From: Pagrus major
Lineage: Eukaryota > Chordata > Actinopteri > Spariformes > Sparidae
NCBI RefSeq assembly: GCF_040436345.1
Contig: NC_133215.1
Location: 20,529,306 to 20,593,305, forward strand
Length of the DNA: 64,000 bases
Direction: 5' to 3'
Part shown: piece by piece, positions 44,330-56,099 of the stretch
How positions within the stretch are numbered: position 1 is the stretch's first letter
Layout: each line of letters opens with the position of its first letter
Program-made: the position numbers and the translations under genes
Notes under the pieces: model-generated
What the model saw: only the letters and a program-made list of their open reading frames with translations
The model's database searches: none
Told to the model about the DNA's origin: nothing

Positions 44330-44823
44330 GTTTCACACTTTGTTATTATCATTACAATGTTAGATGTTTTGTACAAAGCTCCATACAGAGTTAAAGAATG
44401 TACATTGTGGTTTTACATTATGTTGCGAAGGTGCTGGAATGTGCTGCAAATCTGTAAATAGCGCAACAAAATCATTCGTCATATCAGTTAAAAACAGTTT
44501 GATAGGAAGATAATACGACAAAACAAACTCACTTCAATGTCCATTTGGTAGCTGATGAAGACCCTGTGATAGAATCTACCAAAAGGACCTTCTGGTGAGA
44601 TTGTTTTGTCATATGCTTTTTTCCAAGGTCTTTATAATAACAATAATAAAATATGTATTTAGATTCACTGACTCACTAACATGGAAAAACAAACAAACTG
44701 TGTCCTGTCAAATTGTGCAATTTTACTGCTACACATGAAATAGGAACTGAGGAAATAGCCCTTCCTGTCCTACTGTGTAACCCCAACTGATGCTACACTG
44801 ATAAACTGGAATAAAAAGTGTAA

Positions 44824-44827
<4 letters not shown>

Positions 44828-44870
<43 letters not shown>

Positions 44871-44884
44871 GAGAGAGAGAGAGA
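44828..44884 (+). repeat. (GA)n microsatellite
   Basis: About 57 bp of GA interrupted once by TGA. Long reading frames across it on the minus strand (Ser-Leu repeats) are artefacts. Confidence 0.95.
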
Positions 44885-45002
44885 AAACAAACATTTCTAA
44901 TGGATCGGATGGATCGGGGTTGTGAAAGTGGACAGTGAGTTCCATAAAGGGGATCTGGAGGTTGTCTCTGTAGTTGTGTCCCCGCTGGCCCATTCCTGCA
45001 TG

Positions 45003-45042
45003 TAAACACACATAAACACACATAAACACACATAAACACACA
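45003..45042 (+). repeat. 10-bp tandem repeat
   Basis: ACACATAAAC repeats about three and a half times. Confidence 0.9.
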
Positions 45043-45881
45043 GGTACAAGCTGTTACAGATCTCGGATCTCAGTCCTTTACGCCCCCTTGTTGTCTGTTA
45101 CTTTACCAATCCTTGATTTAACAAGAACTCTTTCGTTGGCCAAGCCTTTCCCATCAATCTCTGTTGATACTTTCAAATCCAGACTGAATCCCAATCATTG
45201 ACTGTTTTACCTAATTGAGAAGGCTGTGACGGTTATACTGTATGAGCTCTGTTTTTAAAATGACTAACCTCAACCATGTCATATTAACATCATAACCTGT
45301 GTGAGTGTATGTGTGTGTAGTTTTACATGTAATAGTGAGTATTTTCTTTTCTCTTGTTGTTTTTTTATGGACTTGTGATGTGAAGTTGAAGTATAATGTC
45401 ATGTGGCATAACTCATACCACTTTTAGTGAGAGAGTATTTCATAATCTAGTATGACTTTCATCACTATCGATACATCATCATTTTCTGACATTCCCAGAA
45501 CATGAGTGTGGTCTCCAGCATGATTGATCTGAAGATGAAAGACCGCTTTCAGGTGAACACTTTCCTCTGTGGGTGTCCTCCTCTTATAACCTTATCTGTT
45601 TCTTCTTCTTTGGCTCACTGTCAACATCCCTCTTTTGATTTTTTCTGATGTCACCATAACAGACAATTGTGTTTCTGCTGCACTTTAAATATTATTGCAA
45701 TTACAAGTACATTTACTCAAGTACTTACTTAAGCACAATTTTGAGATACAACTTTACTGAGTATTAGTAGCAGTATTGGAGGGAAAATTTTAGACTTTTA
45801 CTCCTTTACATCTTTTTGATTACTTGAATTACAAGTTTCTCTGCAGATTGCATGCTGCATCAGAGCCAAAGTTGCGCATTT

Positions 45882-46360
45882 TTAAAGGAGACCTATTATG
45901 CTTCTTATTATCACTTCTTATGTAGGTTATTCTCCATGTAAAAGGTCTTGAAAGTTTAAAAGCCCAAAGTCTGTACCAAAGGGAGCTCTTCTCTCCCACA
46001 GAAAACACTGCCCCAGATGAGCCTGAAACACCTCATCAGCAGTCCCGCCTTTAATTGCATGACTTATTAGCATTACGCTACGTTGCCATGTCAGACATTT
46101 GCATAATTTTATATTTACAGTAGAAGTGAAGCTAACCGGAGGCTGAAAACCGGTCAAAGCCGACCAGAGATACGTTGGCTGTGTCTCAATTCAGGGGCTG
46201 CATCCTTCGAAGGATGCAGCCCCTGAATTGAGACACAGCCATAGAGTAGTTCAGGCTTAGGCTTCCGTGAGCTGACCAATCAGAGGAGATTGGGTATTCA
46301 GGAGGCAGTCCTTAAAGAGACAGTAACTAATGCAGAGCATTTCAGACAGAGATGGAGACT
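45882..46360 (+). mobile_element. TTAA MITE, copy B, split by a palindrome
   Basis: It starts TTAAAGGAGACCTATTATGC and continues in parallel with copy C at 54847 (GAGCTCTTCTCTCCCACAG, CAGCAGTCC, GCATAATTT, GTGAGCTGACCAATCAGAG, GAGCATTTCAGA). The right end is not preserved. The 64-bp palindrome at 46177-46240 lies inside it, absent from copy C. Confidence 0.65.
46177..46240. repeat. Perfect 64-bp palindrome
   Basis: Each 32-base arm (GGCTGTGTCTCAATTCAGGG then GCTGCATCCTTC) is the exact reverse complement of the other, with no loop; the centre is TTCGAA. The arm resembles the terminal repeat of a fish MITE I recall by its GGCTGTGTCTCAATTC start. It is probably two such ends joined. Confidence 0.9.
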
Positions 46361-47833
46361 CCAAGTAGGTTCAAACTAATAGATTCCATCAACTACATGA
46401 AAGCTTTACTCTATCACCACCAGCACCCAGACTCCTGAGATCCTGTCCAGTCTCCACACACTCTTAATGAAAATGCTTCATATCAACAGAGTTGAATCAA
46501 CAAAGACTTTCTCTGTTGTTGTCCTCAATAAATATTGATATTGATAGATATTAATTTGAAAGTTATTTGCAGTTGCCAATTCAAAATAAAAGTAAACTGT
46601 GTATCTCTGCTGTGTAGCTACAGTATGTGAAATAACAGGAAATAATTGACAAAAATAAACCAAAAAAGGACACAGCTAAGACTTGGACACATCAGATAAT
46701 ATTCAGTTTCCTGGGTGTTTTCATGGCAGCTGGGTAGTCTTGCCATCAGCTGGATATAACAGCGTTCTGTCCTCTAAGATGTTTGTTCAGTAACACAGAG
46801 AGAAGGAGAGAGCCTGCAGTCTAATTAGAGCTCTTCATCAAGCACGTTAATGAAAGTGATTACAACTAATGAGAGGTGGATCCAAACCCTGCACAAGTGC
46901 TAATAAGGAATATGTGTGGGTTCACAGTGTGCTCGGTGATTGTCACTGAGTGCGTACATGTGTTCATCTGTGTGCATCCACGTATGTGTGTTCGAGTGTG
47001 TTTACAGCAAAGGGATCAGGGAAGTCAACAGTTGTTTGTCATAGAGAATCTACAGGAGAAACATCGAGGCCCCAGAAATACCAGAAATACCAGAAGAAAG
47101 GGAAAGACGAGAAGAGGAGGCTGATGTCAGAAGACTGCACATGATCGGCCTCCAGCAACAGATTTCTGTGTCAAAATGAAGGCTAATGCTATTGCAAGGT
47201 ATAACACGCTTAGAGGATAAGGCTGGAAATATCCTATTTTTCTGATTGTCAACAAATCCCATGTAAGACCAAAACCAGCAATGCATTGATCCGACTAGCA
47301 GGTATTGTGTGTCCAAAGCCTGATTCCTTCATTATGATGAACATGGACATTGCAGTTAATTTTGAGTCAATTGCATACACACCATCCTGCTCCTGTAAAT
47401 GCAGTACAATAAACTGTATACATTCACCCATTCATTCACCCAAGTGGACACCCAAGTTTACTTTGTGTCCAAACCTAACTAAACCATAAGCACAGCCTTG
47501 TCCCAGCATAAAAATAACCTGAACCTGAAGAAACAAACAACAAATCAACAAATCTATGGTTCAATCAATACATCACCAACATTTATTCTGGCAACTGGGT
47601 TGAAGACTATGTGCAATAGACAGCCTTGGGAAATCAAGTATTGAGAGATTAGGAACCAGCACATTGCTGGTTTCAGTCATTTGTTGACAAAAACAGAACC
47701 TCAGCCAGCCTAGTCCTTTAGTGTTGTAATAGTACAAAGGAAAAAGAAGCTATTGCTATCTTATTCAGCGATGATGAATCATCCAAGATTTCTTTATTAG
47801 CAATTGCAGATTCATGTATTGATTCATATTTAC

Positions 47834-48518
47834 CTGAGAGTTGAAGCTTGTACGCCTGAGTGTAAGGTCTGCAAAACAAAACGACAAAGCACGTGTGTGG
47901 TTGGTATCAGTATATCTCTTCACTTGGAATGCCCATGCGATACACTGCAGTGCTTTTGAAATAATCCCAAAGAAAATAAATGACACTGAATGAATAGACA
48001 AGTAACTAGCTATAAATATTATTGTAAACTCACCAACAACATGGTCCTTGGCGTGGACTTGGGTCCAGAACTTTGCATCCTGTCTAAAACAGTTCAGCAC
48101 AGCAACATTTATTCCCAAAACATAAATGTGGCAATGCAGTGATGTATTTTATGTACCAAGTTATGTGAAAATTAACTTAATAACTGCTGCATCAGAGCTT
48201 TCAGGTTGTGGCAGAGGGATAAATAAAGTGCAACTCCTGTTTCGCTGCTGGCTATAACACATTTTAAAAGTACATACCATATTCAAGCAAAGTCTGAGCT
48301 GTTATAAACAGTCATTATGTTGCCAACTTGAGGAAAATCTGCAGTTAAAACTGCCTCTAAATGTTGCTCATGTGTCACGACTTTCTCAGTAAATCTCACT
48401 CACTGACACCAAAATGATTCTGCAGATACAAACACAGTGATCATTTACTTACTATCTAGAGACTAATAAGCACTCAAAAGACAATACCTTTTCTTCTTCT
48501 CCTCAGCTGCTGCTTTAA
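47834..48518 (-). CDS. Ig receptor exons 8-10: cytoplasmic tail
   Basis: Exon 8 (48488-48518) is V-K-A-A-A-E-E-K-K-K. Exon 9 (48034-48083) reads R-Q-D-A-K-F-W-T-Q-V-H-A-K-D-H-V-V. Exon 10 (47834-47868) reads D-L-T-L-R-R-T-S-F-N-S-Q and leaves phase 0. Tyrosine-free. Further exons are expected downstream on the minus strand. Confidence 0.55.
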
Positions 48519-51500
48519 CTTTAAAGAAGGATGACAAGAGAAGAAAGAGAGGAAATGAAACATTTCACAAGGGAAGATAATCACGACAGTAAAATGTGTC
48601 AGTGAGGAAGTAGAGATTCATGTGAAGTACCTTTTCTGCGTACAACCATAGCCACGAGTGCCACCGAAAAGAGGAACAACACCACAGCGGAGAAAGAGCC
48701 CAGAACGAGAGGCCAGTCAACACCAGACCCATCTGCAGACATCACACACAGATACAAAAAGGGATTGTGCAACAAATAATATTTTTATTCATGGTTTCCG
48801 GAGCAGAAGTATGATTCAGGGAGCTACTTCAGTTGTTAAGTTGTCTGAGCTGTAAGGATATTCATCACTGATCAGAAAGTGTGACATTTTTTTAGTCTTT
48901 CAATTCCTTCCGCTCAATATTCACATTACTTCAAATATCACATGAAATAATGACGTGATATTGTACGCCTACCTTGTGATGGTGGAGGGGGGATTCCTGG
49001 AAGATGAGAAAAAACAGTCACATTTCTTGTTAGATTAACTAAATCATACACACACATACAGAACAACTTTAAATCTGCACCTCTGGTTACAGCCAAAGGG
49101 AGGCTGTGCTCAGAGCTGCTCCATTTCTTCCCCAGGAGGACACTGTACTGGCAATGGTACAAAGCCACTGGAGTTTCCTGGACTGGCACAGGGAAGGTGG
49201 CCTGATGGTGGATCAAGGTGGCATGGTGAGTGGAGACAGGAAATTCATTATCGGCAAGGTAGAGGGAGAAGACAGCACCGGGGTAGGCAGGAGACCCCGT
49301 GCAGAGCAAATGCCACACGTCTGTCTGCTGCTGGAGAACAAGGGTGGGCACCGGCAACGCATCTGGCAAGGAAAGAGGAAAGAGAGTGAAATGTGCTGCC
49401 ATGTGTATCAATTAATCATTAAAGTAATCGCTAGCAAAAAAAAAAATCACTAGAACTAACTAACATTTTCTGGTTTTCTTTGTCTTACATGAGAGTAAAC
49501 TGAGTATTTTGTTCAAACTGTTGGTTGGACAAAATAACAATTAAAATATGTCAAGTTTGACCTATTTTCTGACTTTTAAACAAAATAAAAGCTATGTATT
49601 GACTGAGGAACAAATCAGCAGATCAGTGCATCAATAATTGCAAATGTAAATAAAAGAAATACTTTTTAGCTTTTCCAATTTCTGTGAGCACTGCAACACT
49701 TTCCAGTTCTGTTGACAAATTCATTCACCTTCTTTGCTCAATTTAAAGATTGACAGTGATTGGTTCAGTTAACACATTTTTTTCCCTAATCTGCATCATA
49801 ATAATAGAATAAATCATTTCTAAACTAAAAACGATATTTAAGAGAAAACAAACATCCCAGAGCAATAAAATATATAAATATATTTTGAGAAGTGCAAAGA
49901 AAAACACCAACAAAAACAGCTTAGTGTAAAGATGCATAAATGCATAAATAAATGGGGTAGCAAGGTCAATCTTAACAAGGATGTTGTGCAAGAGTTTGCG
50001 GGCCCTCGCTGCAACCCAATCGCCAGAATAAATGTTGGCATGGTACGTTTCTGCAAAACCCAGACATGTTTCAATTTTGTGTTGTGACATAACTGTGTTA
50101 AGATCTTGTTAGGTTTAGGCATAAAAACCATTGGTTAGGTTTAGGAAAAGATAATGGTTTGGGTTTAAACACCAGCTTTTGTAATCACAAAAGTGGTTCT
50201 CTCTGTTCTCTGCTGCTTTGCATCATCTCACATCTCACATCAGCTCATATAGATGTCATCTGAACTATGTCACTTTACCTGTGTTGCAGGAAAATGTTGT
50301 TATATTAAACATAGACATTCAATGTATATTGGTTTACAGAAACTTACATTGCCAACATTTTATTCAAAGCACTGAGCAGGGGCTCTAAGCGCGACATCCT
50401 CACCTGTAACAGTGATTTGAATCATGTTGCTGACAGTTGAATTAACCAGTCCTCTCCTTTTGGTGATCTGGTAGAGGCAGGTGTACTCGCCTTCCTCTCC
50501 TCCCCTCACTGGCCCAACAGTGAAGACTCCCGGCTGGGGTTCACGGTTTGACACCGGGCTGGTTGAGATAATGGATGTCGTCCCTGATCCCTCGGCATTC
50601 CTCAGCAAAAGGAAGGCCACCGGTTTGTTTTTAGAGGTAGACTGGGACTGAGGCCCGGAAAGAAGGGTGGGGACCGAGCAGCTGAAGGAGAGCGTCTCCC
50701 CACGTTTTACCACACCAGTTGAGGTCTGCACAGACAAGACTGGAGGAGGGAAAGAGGGTGTGGAGCGAGTAGGGGCAGGATCTGGAGAAGTACAGAAAGG
50801 AAGAGGAAAATGAGACAATTATCTCTATAATTCTGTGGTATCATTACTTTAACGAATTGCATTCAAAGGCACAACTTCTTTTATTCAACCTTAACTTAAA
50901 CCCCCAGCATTTGCGATTGGAAGTATTGTTGGTGCCACTGTCACAAAGACAAACAGATCGCTTTCCTTTATACTCAGGGTAGCAGCTACCAACAACACAT
51001 GACCAACACATGACAAAATATGAGTTTATTCATATATTTAGTCTATACTGGAGACTTGAAAGCAGATGGAAATGGTGGCAGGCTTCCAGCCTGGCTTTAA
51101 TGCCTCTCAGCCTACATTTTCCTGGGAGATTTAGTTCCCAGTGACAGACAGAGTTGCATAGTGAAAACAGGGTTGACAGGGAACCAATCTAAATGCTATT
51201 ATATTGTGTGTACTTCAAAATGATGAATTAAGGCAAAAACCTTGTCTTTTGCGTGTTTAAACTTGGAAATACATTGAGTTATAGACCGTATTTACAATAT
51301 AGACAGGTGGAAAAATGGACAGACTGTTACAGCCACCATGAAACACAAATAGAAAACTTAGATAAAAATGTCAATATAAAGTAAAAAAATGTCAAAAGCC
51401 AGATTACTTAAGATAACTTTCAGAGTAGATACAACAGTTAAAATTTTAAAACAAATGAATCAACCAACACACGAACAGCTCGAGGTGAAACAAGTTCAAA

Positions 51501-52860
51501 TTTTAGATTATAATTCATAAAAAAAACCTATAAGACCTAAGATATTGCTACCAACCTTGGTTTGCCACAGTTGCTAGCCAAACTTCCTATAATAACCGTC
51601 AACAACTGGAAGCCAATACACACTGTGTTTGATGTTTTTTTCTGTCTGTGTGGGTGTGTGGTTTCTATATGAAGGGCAGGATGTAACACCACTGCACACA
51701 CCCACAGAGCGGAGGACAATAAGAAACCACAGAGAGCACCTGCATGCAACAGTGTGTTTTGGGGGTTGGAGAGGAGCGGATGGGAGTGTTTATTGTTTTA
51801 TACCACATGTAGAATCAAGACTGGGTGAAGATTGAACAGATAAACCCCACAAACGTTAATCCGTTTAGACCACATCTCCTCTCTGATTTGTCCTGTATTA
51901 GATCAGTGTCTTACTGCCTTTTATATTTATATGTAAAAGTGTATGTAATAGGTTGAAATGCAAGTAATACAGACACCTTTTTGGTGCTCCAGCTCCAAAT
52001 AGGGACTGAAGGCACTGTAACGACCCTCCTGGTTCATGTACAGACAGCAGAAGAGTTCACGCTGGACTGAAACCTCTGCGTTTACCCTCACAGTGAACTG
52101 GACCTCCTCAGCAACAGACTGCAGCTCCTGAGAGTGCACCTCAATGAATGAAGAGAAATACGGAGAATAAACACAATCACAGGATACAAAACACGACAGA
52201 AAAAACACACATATCCTCAAAAAGTTAAAGTACCATGTCTCTGTATCGGTACAATTTGAATTGAACCCCATGGTGGCCCTCTGGTGCCCGGCACACCAGA
52301 ACCACTGAGTCCCCTGACCTCGAATAGATGTTAAGTTCAGGTGCCGGAAGAGGGGGAGAGGAAGTGGAAGCTGATAGTCTTCCTAGACAAGAGAGAGAAA
52401 GGTATAACATAGGCTACATACTTGAGTTTCACAAATTCCTGTTGAGCTGGAGCAACAGTGCAGCTGTGAAGCAGCTGTGATTGCTACATGTGGTGACGCT
52501 CAATTTGTACCAAGCTGGTGATTGCAGCTGATGAGAAAATTCAAAAAGGAACATGACACTCGAAATAGAGATGTTGCCTGTCACTTAAATATTTAGTACA
52601 TTTACAACAGCCAGAATTATTTGTGTTAATGGTTACATGTTCATTGCCATTTTCTCTATTGTTTATATCTTCTCAATGCCGAAAGCATCAATAAATACAT
52701 ATTTCTAGTTGAAACTTATATTTTTTTAAGCTGTAAGACAAAACAAAAGAAAAAAAATATGTTTGGGAACAGCGCTAGTATGATGCTTACCGCAAAGCTG
52801 TAGAGAAGTAAATAGCAGAGTGTATATCCAAAGTGATTGTCCACCACTTACAACCTGCAT
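47834..52860 (-). CDS. Three-Ig-domain type I membrane receptor (leukocyte-receptor-like)
   Basis: Ten exons on the minus strand join in phase into about 428 codons: 52791-52860, 52234-52382, 51977-52139, 50404-50781, 49081-49362, 48973-48996, 48631-48732, 48488-48518, 48034-48083, 47834-47868. They encode a signal peptide, three Ig-like domains, a Pro-rich stalk (G-I-P-P-P-P-S-Q), one membrane helix, a basic stop-transfer (V-R-R-K) and a tail reading R-Q-D-A-K-F-W-T-Q-V-H-A-K-D-H-V-V-D-L-T-L-R-R. Domain style (G-x-x-F-x-L-Y) recalls the FCRL/LILR/KIR branch. No ITIM or ITAM tyrosine appears in the tail so far. The last exon(s) below 47834 were not identified, so the stop is unknown. No precise ortholog recognised. 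Confidence 0.7.
48631..48732 (-). CDS. Ig receptor exon 7: transmembrane helix
   Basis: After the 24-base stalk exon (48973-48996), this exon reads D-G-S-G-V-D-W-P then VLGSFSAVVLFLFSVALVAM and V-V-R-R-K: one membrane span without a charged residue, followed by a basic anchor. Confidence 0.75.
49081..49362 (-). CDS. Ig receptor exon 5: third Ig domain
   Basis: Starts A-L-P-V-P-T-L-V-L and has W-H-L-L-C, A-V-F-S-L-Y-L-A-D and L-Y-H-C-Q-Y, the two canonical cysteines and the G-F strand pattern. Acceptor CCTTGCCAG; donor GTGCAG is non-ideal. Confidence 0.75.
50404..50781 (-). CDS. Ig receptor exon 4: second Ig domain
   Basis: The domain begins P-P-V-L-S-V-Q-T-S-T-G and has cysteines in L-S-F-S-C and E-Y-T-C-L-Y. 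One sequon (NST) lies near the end. Acceptor CTTCTCCAG and donor GTGAGG leave phase 1 on both sides. Confidence 0.75.
51977..52382 (-). CDS. Ig receptor exons 2-3: first Ig domain
   Basis: Exon 2 (52234-52382) supplies the first half, with S-V-V-L-V-C and F-K-L-Y-R-Y-R. Exon 3 (51977-52139) supplies the second, with V-Q-R-E-L-F-C-C-L-Y and Y-S-A-F-S-P-Y-L-E-L. An intron splitting the domain between strands is common in this receptor class. The extra Cys next to the canonical one (F-C-C-L-Y) is notable. Confidence 0.7.
52791..52860 (-). CDS. Ig receptor exon 1: signal peptide
   Basis: ATG at 52860 reads MQVVSGGQSLWIYTLLFTSL then Q-L-C, a typical signal peptide. The donor is GTAAGC. One base carries over to the next exon, which starts G-R-L-S. 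Confidence 0.7.
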
Positions 52861-53019
52861 CTTCGACACAAGAAGAAGACTGAATGGTTGGAGTAAGAAT
52901 GCTCTCTCTTTCTCTATCCCTCCTTCTCTCTATCACCCCTCCCTCTCTCTGTCTGTTTTTTTAATACGTATGACATCCTCTTGAAGACAGAACGATGGGG
53001 GAAGTGGAACCTGTAAACA

Positions 53020-53032
53020 CACTTCCTTTTTT
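53020..53032 (-). promoter_or_regulatory. Candidate PU.1/ETS site upstream of the Ig receptor
   Basis: On the minus strand it reads AAAAAAGGAAGTG, close to the PU.1 consensus, about 160 bp ahead of the ATG. A leukocyte receptor promoter without a TATA box would fit. Motif match only. Confidence 0.4.
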
Positions 53033-54846
53033 GGAGTCCATGGGTCACATAACATGTTATGATGGGAATAAATAGCTGCAGGCCTGCGTCTCACAAACCC
53101 ACAATTAAAAAATGTTTCTGTGTCAATAAATTAATCGAGACACAGAAAATTGAAAAATGAGAAAAGAAATGAGAATGTTCCTCGACAAGTCTCCTGGTGC
53201 CATCTGGATGTGATAGATGTGCTTGATAATAAGCTACTTTTAAGATCTCTTGAAACAAATCCACTGTCATCTCTATTGAATTAAAGTTGTGCTGAAATTC
53301 AACACCAGTGAGAAAGATGTTACTGACACATTAGTTTAATTTTCTGTGATACAATATGTCAGTCTGACACTAAGTTTTTCATTATTGTGAGTCAAGTTTA
53401 AGACGGAGATGTTTGATTCTAGAAGATTATTTAACTAGCAATAGACAACTGACAATTAAGCGTCAATTTGCTTCTACTTATCATTTTGGATTAAAAATCA
53501 AAGTAACGGCTGTAGAAAAATGACACCATTCACATATGGATTACCTATAAACCTCGCTTTCACTATGCTATTCTGCCTGTCATCAGGCTGGATTTTTCCC
53601 GCAAAGGATGAAGCTCAAAGGAAGCATGTCTGATATTGCACATCTGAAACAGGAAGAGGCATTGTTTTGCCTGGTCGCTACCCCCAGGTAATGGTGAAAG
53701 TGTGTTCCCCAGATGATTTCTGTCCCCCCTTGCAACTGGGACGAATTTATTAGTCTACACAAAAGAGCAAATTCTGAGATGAAAAAACCTCTGCAGATGA
53801 TAGAAAAAAAAGGGGAATCGGACAACAGTGACCAAGAATTAGGTCATTGTTAGACGGAACAAGATGTTTATAAACTGTATCAACAACTCCAAAGTTGAGT
53901 CTCTGGGAAGCAGAAGTAGTTTAGTTTGGACAACAGAAGGACTTTCAATCTCAAGCTCAAAGAAAGGATTGAAGTGCACATAATACATTAAATTGATCTC
54001 AGTGTGGTAAATATTCCTCAAGACGATGAGGCATTTAAATCACATTATAGTCTGAGAACATTACTCCACTAGCACCCAGAAAAAGTAGGGATTTGGATTT
54101 CATTATCCATTCACCAAAAAGGAAATTGGCTCTTCAGTATTTCACTGACATCAAAGTCAGTTATAGAGGAGTAAATCTCATCTATCATAAAAAATGTGCT
54201 GATCCTTTGGTGCCGATTACTTATTCTTTATGAGTCTACTACGAGTGTGATCAGGTGAAATAAAACATATTATATATAAAAATATATTATAAGCATTTGA
54301 GACTGGATTGAACAGGACTACTTTATAAATAGTTCCCTTTTCTTTTCTCAGAATTAACATTTGGTAAGTGCTCTTTGAAATGTGTCATATTCCCACCAAA
54401 TATACAAACAAGCATGTAAAGTACAGGGAAGCGAATGCATTGACTCATGAGAAAAACTACTGGTGGTTTATTATATGAAAGAAGATGAGTTATTCAAAAA
54501 AATGCCACCTCTGAATCATTTTCTAAATAAAACACAAAATCCCCATTATAACCATGATTATTCACAGGAGGGTGTAAAAGAAGAGACGTTTCTTTAGAGT
54601 TGACATTAAAGACTCTGAGACAATCTTCAGGTTTAACACTGGAAACACTACACTGGTCATTTACAAAACAAAATTGTGGATTATAATTCAGCATCATAAT
54701 TATTACTATCACCTTACAGGACAACACAAAATAGGATTTTTTTTCACAGAATGTAGCACAGTGTGTCCTCACAAATCAGTAACTTTACATCATACAGTAT
54801 ACTTTGTATGTGATCGAGGAACTGGTGCTTTCTGTTCCACTCTCTT

Positions 54847-55355
54847 ATCAAAGGAGACCTATGTGGCTTTCTCGTTTTTTTCCCACTTCCCTTCAGTGTT
54901 TGATAGTAGTTCTTGTACATGAAAAAGATCTTGAAGTTTAAAAAGGTTCACACCAACAGAAGCTCCTCTCTCCCACAGTAAACGCTGGTCCTGAAATGCC
55001 TAGTCAGCAGTCCCCCCTTGAATTCAATGACTTTGTGACATCACACTATGTCACCATGTCACACATTCGCATAATTTATGCCTAGCGTCTAGTTTGACAC
55101 GTAAGAATTGATTTAGAACAGCTGCTCTGTTGATCTGCGGTTCTGAGTCAGGCTTGTGTGAGCTGACCGATCAGAGCAGACTGGGTATGTGGGCTGAAAA
55201 ACAGAGCATTTCAGAGGGGGGGGGAACACAGTGCTGCAGTAGTGAAAAGTAGAAAACTGGTGGGTTTTTTGAGCATTAAAACATGTAAACCTATTCTAGT
55301 AGTAACCAAAAATAAAATGATGAACCTGAAAATCAGCATAAAATGTCTCCATTAA
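54847..55355 (+). mobile_element. TTAA MITE, copy C
   Basis: It starts AAAGGAGACCTATGTGG (left flank TTAT, a degraded TTAA) and ends AATCAGCATAAAATGTCTCC then ATTAA. It has GAAGCTCCTCTCTCCCACAG and a TGACATCACACTATGTCACC block like copies A and B. There is no transposase. Confidence 0.7.
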
Positions 55356-55982
55356 CATTATTCACCTTTCAACACTGTCTCTGATAAGATGCCAAAATAA
55401 AGTGTGTTGAGAAATACAGCCATGTACGCAAATAGACAGGAGGAAGTAAGATAGATTTAAAAACCACAACCTCAGCTCTATAAAATGCCTTTTCATTTTC
55501 CGTTTTCCAGAGAAATGTTAACTAATGTTCACAAACGAAACCGATTCACAGATAATGAATGACAACATAATATAACACAGTTCTAATCATATAAATGCTG
55601 AATATGGCGTGGTAAATAATCTCCAGACCCTCTCCTCTTTAAGCTTGAGTTAAAATCTAGTTTAAAGATGTTTGATTATTTCAGTTTACACATTCCTGTA
55701 TAAAAGTGTGTTTAACAAAATAAAACAGGGGTTAGTAAGGCTCAACACTTTTAAAAGGAGCTGCGACAGCTTACCTCAACTGCATTTTTAATTCAACTAA
55801 TATCAACGACTCAATGAGGGCAAAGACAGTCTAGACCACTTTTCACACTTCTGTAAATCTGTTAACTGACCTTGTTTAACCCTGACTTCCTTATTGTGGT
55901 CAGGTGTTTTGTGAAGGAATGGCAGGGTGTAGCTCAGAATGTGGTTTAAACTCCTGATTTTGGTCCATATTACTGCGCATCA

Positions 55983-55995
55983 TTGCTATGGTAAC
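55983..55995 (+). promoter_or_regulatory. Candidate RFX X-box
   Basis: TTGCTATGGTAAC is a near-perfect imperfect palindrome of the RFX-binding X-box class, about 310 bp ahead of the rab11fip4-like start codon. Motif match only. Confidence 0.4.
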
Positions 55996-56099
55996 GAGCC
56001 TTTCTCCAAACACTTCAATGGAGGTGAAAATGTGATGACAAACTGAGTGGGACGTGAAAAGTGTTTTTCTACACATAGCTGGTGATGAAAAGCTGCTGC

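Larger units (their letters stand above)
37734..47833. other. MISP-family 3' UTR and gene-poor repeat-rich region
   Basis: Contents: 3' UTR to about 38360; dispersed repeats at 38583-38830 (AAAGGATAAGTTCACCCAAA type), 40380-40960 (AAGTACTTAAGTACT type, related to 45690-45870), 41830-42000 and 43430-43510; (GT)n at 39603-39640; a foldback at 44229-44329; (GA)n and a 10-bp tandem at 44828-45042; a TTAA MITE and a perfect palindrome at 45882-46360. No protein-coding frame with family or splice support was found. The 3' exons of the minus-strand Ig gene may extend into the right end. Confidence 0.5.

Noticed and set aside
44770-45041. Minus-strand frames rich in Ser-Leu
   Set aside because: They translate the (GA)n microsatellite and a 10-bp tandem repeat.
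47641-47760. Possible eleventh exon of the Ig receptor (V-L-F-L-S-T-N then stop)
   Set aside because: The acceptor is weak and the peptide too short to trust; several other acceptors nearby are equally possible.
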